This document shows, piece after piece, positions 12,387 to 24,600 of a stretch of 64,000 bases of DNA. The stretch covers positions 14,074,001 to 14,138,000 of the forward strand of contig NC_079876.1 of the NCBI RefSeq assembly GCF_029227915.1. The letters are read 5' to 3'. The notes under the pieces were generated by a model, which was not told the DNA's origin, ran no database searches, and saw nothing but the letters and a program-made list of their open reading frames with translations. Origin of the DNA: Hydractinia symbiolongicarpus (taxonomy: Eukaryota > Cnidaria > Hydrozoa > Anthoathecata > Hydractiniidae). How positions within the stretch are numbered: position 1 is the first letter of the stretch; each line of letters starts with the position of its first letter. The position numbers and the translations under genes were made by a program.

Positions 12387-12670
12387 TATTATTTCCAGGA
12401 GGGGCCATGGCGTAGATGGAGAGTCCTAGAGTATTTAATGCTCATTTTGAGCTACGCAGACCCAATTAGAGCCTGCGCTCTACTAGACAACTCCCGGCAA
12501 CATCCAACGGCCCACACAGTGTTCCATCTTCCCAATTTCCCTCACATGGCTTGGGTTAACCCGGGGCTATGGTAACATTCACTCGTCCCATGTTGAATCG
12601 CTGTCAAGAGGAATCGAACCCCGGTCTCCCGCACAGAGTACGAGAGCTATAACCACTAATCTACGGCCCC
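12387..12670 (-). mobile_element. tRNA-derived SINE, family A (near full length)
   Basis: Read on the minus strand, it begins GGGGCCGTAGATTAGTGG at 12670. An RNA polymerase III A-box-like segment lies at 12641-12663, and a B box GGTTCGATTCC at 12610-12620, spaced as in a tRNA head. A body follows containing the segment 'GCCATGTGAGGGAAATT'. The 3' end 'ATGGCCCCTCCTGGAAATAA' recurs at 32726. The head is tRNA-like but the window lacks the rest of a tRNA fold, so it is a SINE and not a tRNA gene. Confidence 0.8.
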
Positions 12671-13809
12671 ACAATGACGCTAACAAGTGTGATTTTAAAC
12701 TTACTGCGTTTTCTTGTTTATTTTAAAAATAGATGCAGCTTTTTTCAGGTGAAAAATACACCCTTATGTATTTTCTTACATTGCAAATAATAAAGTAAAA
12801 AAAATTGTCATTGGATTGTATGTTTGATATATTTAGTGTTTCACTAATATTGTTGCAGCTATGTTGCGACTTGTTGCAACTAGCTATGCAACAGAGCAGT
12901 GATATACAGCAAAGGCCTAATTAGGGAATACAAATTAGATTATCATAGCCTAATTCGCGGTTATCCCTGAGCCTGACGTTCCCCAGGCCGGAACAGAGAA
13001 CATGATGGCGTATTACATACACTGCGCCTGGCACTAACAACCACAGAAATATGGAAGACGTTCCTGTGTCTGAATAGTTCTAAACATTTTCAGGACAGAT
13101 AAAGAAAGCTTTATGTCTTTACTGAAACATGACAACAAAACCAAGGCGAAAGAGGAAAAATGTTAGCTAGACACAGTTAGAAATCTAGCGTACACAATGT
13201 GATAAACATTCCCGCCATGATCATTATTACGCGCCATTTTGCCTTCGTGTTGGGCAAATCTATTGAATCGTTAGGTCCCTCGGCCACAAACCATAATCTT
13301 CGCCCCAGGTATTCTAAATTTAATCACGCGATAAGACATGAGCGATGCTTTGACTGAGCTAATCCCTATATTAAACACTTTTCGGCAACTGCAGGTTGAA
13401 TACACATTTACGATTATTCGGAAAAATCGTTTTTTTTTTTGCAATCGGAGGATGTAAACATCAGACTTTTATAAGGAGAAAACAAGTTCTTTCGTGATAA
13501 CTTGTCTTGTCGCGTTTTGTTTTAAATGAAAAGTACACATAAGTTGTATCTTATAATTAGTAACGTTTTCTGAAAATTTGAATGAAATTGTTACGAAGGA
13601 AGTTAAAATAATGGAGAAAACAAGCTTTCGCCTCTAATCACACGATATTTTTTCTTGCTTGGGGTTTCTTCTACAGTGCAAATTATATCGTAATTGCACT
13701 CTGCGGAGTGCAATTATTTCTTAATTACACGCTAGAATCTTAACTGCACTCTTGAAGAAAAAAATATATATGATGTTAAAATAAGGAGTTATATGTGGGG
13801 CAATATTCG

Positions 13810-13965
13810 TGTATGGTTTTCGTCGCGTCGTAATGCTTTTCGTCGTGTCGTATCTTTCTTCGTGACGTAGTTTTCTTTGACTCGTAATAGTTTTCGTTGT
13901 GTCGTATCTTTCTTCGTGGTGTGGTTTTCTTCGCAGCGTAATGGTTTTCGTCGTGGCGTATTACT
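13810..13965. repeat. Minisatellite of TTTTCGTCGTGTCGTA-type units
   Basis: Units 'ttttcgtcgcgtcgtaatg', 'ttttcgtcgtgtcgtatc' and 'ttttcttcgcagcgtaatgg' follow each other with about 20-bp spacing and a longer ~60-bp period. Much richer in CpG than its surroundings. Confidence 0.7.
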
Positions 13966-14547
13966 CTTGTTTGTGTGATCCCATGTTTTCTGTAGATCTT
14001 TGAAGCCCATTACGCGTTCTCGGTAATTCTCCGTGTTATGAAGATATAAACTCGAGCACGACAGCCGAGGTGACGATGGCAATTAATTAATTGGTGCCTC
14101 TTAATCGTTAAGGACTTTGAGCTAAAAATTCAACAAACCAACCTCGTCACCAAAGCACCTTTTCAATTTTAGATATTGTGACGACGGTAAAAACCTGCAA
14201 GTAACATGACAAAAGTGTAAAAATTCTGTTATATTGAGCATGCAACTTCGTGCAGAGGGCTTTTTCTACGCCTAAAACGTTCAGACGGATTGTTTTTGTC
14301 ACAGGAATCCTCAACCTCGTCTCCAGGACCCGTTTTCACCTAAATCAATTGTTAACCGGTAAAAAATCCACGCGAGTTTCCGGCAGCTTTATTTAGTATC
14401 CCGGATGCGGTAGCGATTTGGCCGCCAATATGAACAGGATAGGGATATGGTATAACCAAAAGAATCTAAATAATTTTTAAACATTTTCTTAGATACAATG
14501 CTAATAAATGTAAAGGCTATGGAAACTGTGTTGTAATTACTACGTAT

Positions 14548-14610
14548 AAAAGACATCGAGACGAAAGACATCGAGACAAAAGACATCGAGACAAAAGACA
14601 TCGAGACAAA
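14548..14610. repeat. 15-bp tandem repeat (AAAGACATCGAGACA)
   Basis: Four nearly identical copies in a row. An apparent MSFVS peptide repeat on the minus strand is only a translation of this array. Confidence 0.9.
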
Positions 14611-14738
14611 AATAGTAGTACATAGGAATAAGATTTTTTAAAGTTTAGCTTTTACAAATGTCGAAACCGTAAGCGTCTATGAAATTTTTATTAACGACCT
14701 TGAATTACTGCACTTTGAACCATCTTTCGTTTTATATA

Positions 14739-15653
14739 TTATGACGAGAGAAGAAAGTCAATAGCCAGTTGTTCATTCTTCTCGCAAGCGAAATAAGCTT
14801 GAATCACATCAGGTTCGTCGAAACCCATACCCACAATCTAAAAGTGAACAGAAGTAGAATGTAAACACCGCAAGCTAATCTAAATTTTTATCGGATTGCA
14901 TAAGATCGGAATTCGGATAAAAGTTGTTTTGTTTCGTCTTTCACTTGAAATAAGCAATTTTTTTGTGTGGCATAGTTAGATAATTTTGTCTTGTAAATTT
15001 TAGTCCATATCACATTGAAAGTAAGGTTTAAATATCAAACCCGAATGATTATACAAACAGAAAATAAAATCTTGGACAGTATTTCTTGTAGACTAAGCGT
15101 GTCGTTACTTAAACTCTACTGCATTCGATTGCATTTTCCGCTGTTTCGTAACTTGAACTCTAAATCATTTCTTGTAGGGTATAAGACCCGCTTCCATTCC
15201 ACTGCATTTCCCGCTATATCTCAAAAAGCTCACAAGTTTTGTTATTAACGCGTGTGAATTAACAAAAAAAACCAAAAAATAATGCAGATGTATAACAATT
15301 CGGCGTGGGAGTTTTTTTATCTGCAAGTTGTCTCTTGTTCTATAAACTAAAAATCATTTCATCTTACGCGATCAATAGCAGCTTTCTCTTCCGACGTCAC
15401 TTGAAGTTGAAGCGCGCCATCGGGTGCTCGAGCGATTCCACCAGCTCCACCACTATTACCACCGCTGATTCCGCCCTGTCCTTCGCCTGCTTCGGATTCG
15501 TTTAACAAGGCTATGAAGGCTTCTTGGTTTTGACTTATCAGCTAAACAATAGATATATTTTTATCATAGCATTGGTATGACTTAGACCTTACAAAACAAA
15601 AAAGGGGTCATCTACGATGGAGTAATAATATCCAATAAACAGAGTTGTCGCTC

Positions 15654-15684
<31 letters not shown>

Positions 15685-18600
15685 TTTCTGAATATTTATA
15701 CAGGATATAGCCACTTCAGTGTTTAAAACACTGTTATTAATGTGGGTCCTGTGTTCGGAATGTATACATTAAGTTTACACCGGCATTACGTCCAAATTTC
15801 CCTCACATGGCATGAGTTGACCGGTAGCTGTAGTAAAGACACTTTTTAAATATGCCCGCGCTGTGGACTGAACCACAGAGCTTGTGATTACGAAGCGAGC
15901 TCCATAACCACAAGGCCACGCGCCACAAAATGACTTGATATTTAAAAAAAGGTTGTGAGTAGAACGTCAGATCTTTTGATGCGGTAAAAATATGAAAACA
16001 CTACTGAGAAATGCACACAGAAAAAACGAATATACGTATAGGCGTGCTGATCGAGTCAAAATGTTTTGATCAAACAACGACATGTTAATCGAGTCTAAAT
16101 GTTTTGATCAAACAACGACATGAAGCTGCGATAGGGCAAGAATTTGTTGCAAATGTTTATGCCATGAAAAAAATAAAATGGTTTAAGTAATTTTTCATGG
16201 CAATAACATACAAACTAGTAAATATCTAAACAGTTAGAAACCATAAAGAACATTTTCAGTATATAAATATTTAGATGATCAAAGCCGACAGAAATTTAAA
16301 AACTAAAAAGAGGAATGTAGGAACGTTTTGGGGTAATAAAAACGAAACAGTTATTCTGAATTCTTGCCAGTGACGAGTTCTTTTAAGATTAAACACTAAA
16401 GATTGCGTTCTGATTAGTTAAAAGTGTACAGCCAGCGGATATTGCGTTCTGATTGGTTAAAAGTTTACAGCGAAATAGTGAAGATTGCGTTCTGATTGGT
16501 TAAAAGTGTACAGCCAGTGAAGATTGCGTTCTGATTGGTTAAAAGTTTACCGCGAAACACTAAGTTTTGATTGGTTAAAAGTTTACAGCGAAACACTGAA
16601 GATTGCGTTTTCATTAGTTAAAAGTTTACCGCGAAACACTAAAGATTGCATTTTCATGAGTTAAAAGTTTACAGCGAAACACTGAACATTGCGTTTTAAT
16701 TAGTTAAAAGTTTACCGCGAAACACTAAAGATTGAGTTTTAATTGGTTAAAAGTTTACAGCGGAATACTGAAGATTGCATTTTCATTAGTTAAAAGTTTA
16801 CAGAGAAACACTGTAGATAGCGTTTTCATGAGTTAAAAGTTTACCGAGAAAGACTGAAGATTGCGTTTTAATTAATTAAAAGTTTACAGCGAAACACTGA
16901 AGATTGTGTTTTCATGAGTTAAAAGTTTACCGCGAAACACTAAAGATTGAGTTTTGATTGGTTAAAAGTTTACAGCGAAACACTGAACATTGCGTTTTCA
17001 TTGGTTAAACGTTTACAACGAAACACACACGATTGTGTTTTGATTAATTAAAAGTTTACAGCGAAACACTGAAGATTGCGTTTTGATTGGTTAAAAGTTT
17101 ACAGCGAAACACTGAACATTGCGTTTTAATTAGTTAAAAGTTTACCGCGAAACACTAAAGATTGAGTTTTAATTGGTTAAAAGTTTACAGCGGAATACTG
17201 AAGATTGCATTTTCATTAGTTAAAAGTTTACAGAGAAACACTGTAGATAGCGTTTTCATGAGTTAAAAGTTTACCGAGAAAGACTGAAGATTGCGTTTTA
17301 ATTAATTAAAAGTTTACAGCGAAACACTGAAGATTGTGTTTTCATGAGTTAAAAGTTTACCGCGAAACACTAAAGATTGAGTTTTGATTGGTTAAAAGTT
17401 TACAGCGAAACACTGAACATTGCGTTTTCATTGGTTAAACGTTTACAACGAAACACACACGATTGTGTTTTGATTAATTAAAAGTTTACAGCGAAACACT
17501 GAAGATTGCGTTTTGATTGGTTAAAAGTTTACAGCGAAACACTGAACATTGCGTTTTAATTGGTTAAACGTTTACAGCGAAACACACACGATTGTGTTTT
17601 GATTAATTAAAAGTTTACAGCGAAACACTGAAGATTGCGTTTTGATTAATTAAAAGTTTACAGCGAAACACACACGATTGTGTTTTGATTAATTAAAAGT
17701 TTACAGCAAAACACTGAAGATTGCGTTTTGATTGGTTAAAAGTTTACAGCGAAACACTGAAGATTGCGTTTTGATTGGTTAAAAGTTTACAGCGAAACAC
17801 TGAAGATTGCGTTTTGATTGGTTAAAAGTTTACAGCGAAACACACACGATTGTGTTTTGATTAATTAAAAGTTTACAGCGAAACAAACACGATTGTGTTT
17901 TAATTAATTAAAAGTTTACAGCGAAACACTGAAGATTGCGTTTTGATTGGTTAAAAGTTTACAGCGAAACACTGAAGATTGCGTTTTGATTGGTTAAAAG
18001 TACAAGCAAGACTGAAGTTTGCGTCAAGATTGGTATTAGTGTTATCACATTAAAAGACGACCATTTGAGAGATTTTTGTGCTTGTGTAGCATGATACCAC
18101 AAATCAACAACATTTATACGGACCAGGTCGGATTTTGTCCAAAAAAGCGACAAATTACGCTATGTTGTTTTTTGTGATATTTATGTTTTTATTGCAACAT
18201 AAACATAATGTAAGTTTTTTTTTTAGTTCTGCTTCTGCTTCAATCAAGTAAAAGCTTAATCACTAGACGGTTAACAAAATACCTGCAACAGTTGAGGGTT
18301 GGACTGTCCAATTTCTTGTAAGAGTTGTGGCAAACTTTCTGGATGTTCTTGCACTTGATCTCGCATGAGTTGAAACTGAGGTAAATTACGTAGAAATGAC
18401 AAGTCTCCAACAGCACTCCCTAACATAAACATACACTTTCGTTATAGCTGTACAACATACGAAAGCTTGTTAAAAACTTCATTTAAAACTTAGAGCAAAC
18501 TGAAGCTTGTGTCACAGTAGTTTACAAGTAAAAAGCTTTTCTTATAATGAATACTCGCTTGAAGATATAAAACCTACTTATAACAAGGAAACAAATTTAG

Positions 18601-21600
18601 ATGTCAATCATCCGGAAACGGAAAACTTTTGTGCAAGGTGAATTTTGCCTGTAGGCAGGCAGACAAGGCAGGCGGACAAGGCAGGCAGACAGACAGACAA
18701 GGCAGGAAGACAAGGCAGGCAGACGGAAGGACGGACGGACGGACAGACAGGGTAACAGACAGACAGGGCAACAGACAGACAGGGTAAAAGACAGACAGGG
18801 TAACAGACAGACAGGGTAACAGACAAGGTATTAATTATCTATATTATAATACCCGTATGTGTGTTGCTCGCAATGGGGTATACAAAGGAGGGCAAACCCG
18901 TTGTTTTTCACGGGCAGACTAGTAATATAGGAATTAAGAATTTTAAGTATGTAATTTCTCTATTTGTAAATATTGGAAAGACTGGATTAACCTGGATAGA
19001 CTGCATCCTTGTAAAAACATCCTGAGTGGTGAAAAGTTAAGTTTCTTTCCTCTGACAACAGCACCTACCTGGTTGCGGCGAAGAGCCACTGGTTGCTGGA
19101 GGTTGATCACCTGAGGCTGGTAAATCATCGTCCGGTGCATCTGGTATATTCCCCTGAACAGAAAAAAATTTATAAACAACGCGTAACTGATGAAATACAC
19201 AGTTTTAGTAACGTAAAGAATTTTTTTATGGACTTAACTAACACTATAAAATCCTGACATAAAGAATTGAACATATAACTTGAAGTTTAATTTATCACAA
19301 CCTGGGTGGAACTGGGCAGTGGTAAATTGTAAATTCCGTCTGCCGATGGCTTTTGAACCATACTAATCAATATACTGATTTATTCAAAAAATGTTATAAC
19401 ACTCACAGTCTACAGCTTATAATGAATATAGATACTCACTGATAAAATGAAAACTGGAAATGAGAACAATTTTACTAGCAGGCCTATCAATAAGGGGAGA
19501 GCAATTGCTCTTGCTCACACAAAGGCTTGCCCAATTCTGAGAAATGAGAAACTAGCTGAGCCATTAATTGCTTCCCCAATTCAAAAACAGTTTTTCTGGC
19601 TGAGCAATATCACATGGAAATCAATGTTATCTTTCTTATTATTTACCATAATAAAACCACCCAAAATATATATATATAAAAAAGATAAAATAATATAGAT
19701 AAAAAGACTTTGAGATAAAATATGGGTTTATAAACTTATTCTACTTATTCAGATTGCTTGCCCAGTATAAATTATTGTAGCCTTGGGGGAGAGATTTATT
19801 GCTCGGGTGTTATTTTCTCATTGATAGTCCTGTACTAGCTTACATTTCTCAATTAATCCCATTCCAGTAAAAGTGCGTTTGTATGATTGTAGTTTGTCAG
19901 TACCATCATAACTTCTTAGTTCCAAAATATCTGTTATTTTAAAAAATATTTACATAATTCCCTGAAAATATAATAAAATCATCCGAAAATGTTTCTGTTA
20001 CAAAATGGTTGTTGAAATTATGCCTACGAAATTTTTTCACTTTCATTGATGTTTGATGTTCATTGATGTTCTTGGTTTTAAAGATGGCATTTTGACATAA
20101 TAAAAATGAAAACACTATTTACCGATAGCAAGTATTCTGCAGCACGGTCCGCATTGTGATAACTGCTGTTTAGCGCTCTTAAAACTTGTTCGCGACTATA
20201 ACCAAGTGACATGAGTTCCGTTATTGAAGACTCTAAAGCTGATCCAGTGAGTAATGCAGATTCAGCAGATGTAGTTGTGGTTGAAGTGCCACTTTCTGTT
20301 GATGGCGTTACAGATGACGTTGCAGTAGTCTCGCTAGAAATACAATAGTTTCACAGTGAATCCTCTATCCAATGAATCATCTCAGTCAACAAAACTGTCA
20401 TCAGTATTGCCCAAAGTAATTAGTAAAAAATAAAATTGACAAGTAGCCTGTGCCTTTATAGGGAATTACAAGAAATTCGGATAATAAATATTACTGTTTT
20501 ATGAAAGTGTAAAAACAACATTTTTTCTGTTAAACTTTCATAATTACCTAGCAGCAGCGGTTGACGGTGTTGTTACTGTGGCTGGTGTTGTTGTTTGTGG
20601 TGCAGGTTGTGCCTGTATGATAAAATTGGAAATAAAAAAATGACTGTTTTTTAAACTAACAGAATGACGTTATGAAACGAATATATCTTAATCAATGCAG
20701 TCATTCGGTCTGAAAAATGTGCCTCTACAGTACAAAAAATCCAACCAAACAATTTAAACCAAAAAATTAAATTTTCAGACAGCAAGTTCTAAGTCAGGTA
20801 AAATTTAAAATTCACTTGTAACAATAAACAATGTGAACAGTTTACCATAGAAGATGATTCGCCTTCTTTTGGCTTCTCAACAGCAGGTTTTGCTTTAGGC
20901 TAAAAAAAATTTTAACAGTTCATTAGTGATGGTTAATTTCACTTGGATGACATGTTTCAAAATTTGTTTAGATATGCAAAAACTGCAATTCCTCGATAAC
21001 TAAAAAATTGAAAATAAAACAAACAAAGAACATACCTTCACAGCCATAACAACCACAAAATTCTTGACTGGATCAATATTGTATTCTGATATCGCCTTTT
21101 CATCATCCAAAATTTTGCCTGAAAAAATAATAAAATGTGTCAAATTACAAAAAAGGACTTATATATCTCAAAGTTAAATTTTACAAGAATTCAGGGCAAT
21201 TGTCAATTGGACAAGCCCCTGGGGATGCAATTCACACACATGATTAACAGATATCCAGTCATGTGATTCATATCGCAGCTTAATTTTTTGCTTTAAAATT
21301 AGGGGGTAGCTTGCACATACATTTTTCAATCAAATTTAAAAATTACATACGCTAAACAAAGATATCTGCAAACAATATTTTAGCAGGATTTTATCTCAAT
21401 TTTAGAGAAAACAAATAACAATTTTCTTTCTCGATTCACTTAGTGATGAATTTATTGTAAATGTTGGTGTACATCAGGGTTCTGTACTTAGTCCTTTGAT
21501 GTTTATTCTAGTCTTAGAAGCGCTGTCGATGGAGTTCAGAACAGGTTGTCCATGGAAGTTATTGTATGCAGATGATTTGGTTTTCATAGCAGAGTCGATG

Positions 21601-24600
21601 GAAGAATTAGTTGAAAAGTTTGAGAAGTGGAAGAAAGGACTAGAAGAGAAAGGGCTGAAGGTAAACACAGCAAAGTCTAAAGTCATGATAAGTAGCATTG
21701 CAGCCAAGTGTGACCTTGTAGTTGGAAAGTGGCCTTGTGGAGTTTGCAGGAAAGGGGTTGGTAGTAACTCAATTTTTTGTCAGACTTGCAAGCATTGGGT
21801 ACATAAGAAGTGCAGTAGTATTAGTAGAAGGTTAAGAGCTGGCATACAGTTTGTATGCAAGCGTTGCAAAGGTGAGATTATAGAGAATGAAGTATTTCCA
21901 GCTTTAATGATGCACAACAGTGGCTCGTTAGAAATAGTTAAGAACTTCTGTCACTTAGGTGATATGTTGGGCAGTGAAGGGGGTGTTGGAAGAAGTGTTA
22001 CTTGCAGGATAGGTTCTGCTTGGAAAAGTTTAGAGAGTTACTTCCTTTATTGACTAGCAGAGTCCTGTCAATTGAGGTAAAAGGTAGGTTGTATGAGGCC
22101 TGTGTAAGAAGTGTTATGTTGTACGGTAGTGAGACATGGGCAGTGACGCAGGAAGATCTTGACCGTTTAGAAAGGAATATGAGAATGGTTAGGTGGATGT
22201 GTAATGCCAGTCTGAGAGACAGAAAGAGTTCAGATGAGCTAAGAAGCAGGCTAAGTCTCCGTAGAATTAAAGATAAGAAGATTGAATTGGCTTGGGCACT
22301 TGGAAAGAATGAAGGAGGATAATTGGGTAAGAAAGTGTAGAGACTTGATAGTTCCTGGGGCAAAGCCCAGAGGCAGACCAAGAAAGACTTGGCAGGAGGT
22401 TATAAGGACAGACTTGATAGAGAGGAAGTTGAGTTTAGATCTAACACAGTCTAGATCAGATTGGAAGAGGGTCATTAATATACCCCGTCCAACCCATGCT
22501 AGCATGGAAAACGGACGTTAAGCCGAGAATGATGATGATGATGATGATTACATGGGGATCGAAATTATAGTGAATTTAGGCCTTGTAAGGAGATTTGTAA
22601 CAGCCCTCAAACTTTAAAAAAAACTAATAAATTACATGCACATTTTGTTAAACTTATATACTTATTTTTTAGAAAATTATTTATGTATGCAATTTTTTTA
22701 TTACTTCTGTGAATTCTGTGTCACAACTAGCATGACATATGATGAGTTGTTTCAATATTCAAAATTTTTAAATAATTTGTTAAGTAAAATGTGACATTTT
22801 ATTTTGATGAAGTTTTAGGAAAACAAGGACATTTTCTAGGACTGATACCAGGTATTCGCTGTGTCAAGCGTTGTCACTGTCATCTTTAGTTAAACATTAC
22901 CACTCCAGATTTTTACAAAAAAGGAAGTGTTTTTAGATTTGAACTCAACCATCCACTGCTTTGTTTAGCAAGAGTAAATGACATAGGAAGCAATATTGAT
23001 TCTGGTGCATTTCACTATATTAAAGGATTTAAAAATGAATAAAAAAGTCTCAGGACTTAAAGATATAAAACAGCCTAAAATTATAATTGCCTTAATAAAT
23101 TTTGACTAAATCTCTAAAAAATAACTTTTTTAACTTTTATTAGCCTAAATTTCTGCCAACATACATCTTTATAAAGGTAAATTGATTTTAGCATGCTATC
23201 GAAAGCATAAGGATCATGTGCAGAATGCCAAACGCTATGAAAAAGTGACCAGCCCCGTTAAAAGCACACCAGAAATACGCAAATCATGTTTGAAAAAATC
23301 TAATCAAATGGAAAGTAGTTTGCTTACCTGAATATATCAACTTTTGACCTTCAACGGGAAATTCATCACCTTTTTCAACTGCTATTTTTTCTTTTAAAAC
23401 TTTGACCTAAAATTTAAGACTAGTTTATAGATTAATTTTGGGATTTTGACAGGTTGTTGATAGCAGAATGCAAAACATGCCAAAACCTATGCTTTTTTCT
23501 GTATGCTTTTTTCACACATAGATCAAAATCTCACTGAAAATTTTGGTTGACAACAAACAACTGAACTCCAATTAAAATGGTGCCACAACTAGATGTGGTT
23601 CTCAAGATGTGTGCAAACAAGAAGATACTGTAACCAATTGCCAAAGGAGATGCTGATCTACCTAGGCAATGAGAATCTCTGAGATACTATCATAATTTGC
23701 TAATTTTCCAGACTGTTTAAAATGTATATTGAAAAGAAAATTGAAAACCATTGTGAAGAAATTAACCAACAAATGCAGGCCAAGTCAGCTAAAGAATTTT
23801 GTAGACTAACAACATTGTCCCTTGTAGTTGTACAGATTGCAGCTAACCATGAGTTTCTTCACAGATGCAAAGGTAAATGTTGATGATACACTGGTGAAGC
23901 AAGTCTGCATAATTGCATTTACAAACTATTATCGTTGGCATTATTCTAGTTAACAAATTTTGGAGTACCAAGTTCAGGAACCTGTAGTCAGCCTTTCTAA
24001 TTCACATATTTTGCGTCAACAAATTTTTGCCGATGCGAAACTTTCGTTATAATGTTTCACGTCAGCATTTACCCATTTCACATCAATAAAAAAATCTGAC
24101 ATGAATTTCATTTTTATGATTCACCTGGGCAATCCACAATTTTAAGTCATAAAAAACAGTGACATGAACTTTTATTTCGGTCCGAAGTTGGCAAATTTGA
24201 GCTTTTCTTTTCCAAGACGGCTTGTTCTCATTTCATTATTTATGCTCAGCAACCACTTTATTAATTTTTGAATTTAAGGAATACTTTCTATCACTTTTCT
24301 ATCTATATGTCTATATATGTACGATAGATTCAAGGCAATTAAAGGATTCTATAAATCGTGAATAAAAAATTCGCCTAGACAAAATTTTGCTAAAGTAAAC
24401 TTGTGTTTTTACAAAACGCTTTGGCATTCACCTCGGCATTTGCTGTGTGCCGGCGTGAATTACAAAGGTTGATACTGCTCAGCTAGCCAAACTGTATGCA
24501 ATTAATGGCTTAGCTATTATCTCATGTCTTTGCAAACACCTAATTCAAAAAAAGGTTTGCAAACCCTTATTCAAAAAAGGAAATGCTGACATGCATAGCA

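Larger units (their letters stand above)
12680..14738. other. Intergenic, simple and unclassified repeats
   Basis: No gene seen. It contains a C/G-rich 'ttttcgtcgtgtcgta' tandem block (13810-13965), isolated 'caacctcgtc..cagg' transposon-end-like sites at about 14139 and 14307, and a 15-bp tandem repeat at 14548-14610. Confidence 0.4.

Noticed and set aside
12610-12670. Possible tRNA gene (A and B box, GGTTCGATTCC)
   Set aside because: The box region continues into a body and 3' end found again at 32726, so it is a SINE head, and no complete cloverleaf was seen.
13789-14082. 97-codon minus-strand ORF with KPLRCEENHTTKKDTTQRK repeats
   Set aside because: Encoded by the CpG-rich tandem block; repeated peptide follows the DNA repeat.
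14739-14837. Suspected frameshift at the last RAD23 junction
   Set aside because: Recounting the bases gave a 99-nt exon in phase 0, so the UBA2 exon joins correctly and no lesion exists.
16389-18035. CRISPR-like array of repeats
   Set aside because: Units are contiguous with no unique spacers and lie in an intron of a eukaryotic gene; it is a minisatellite.
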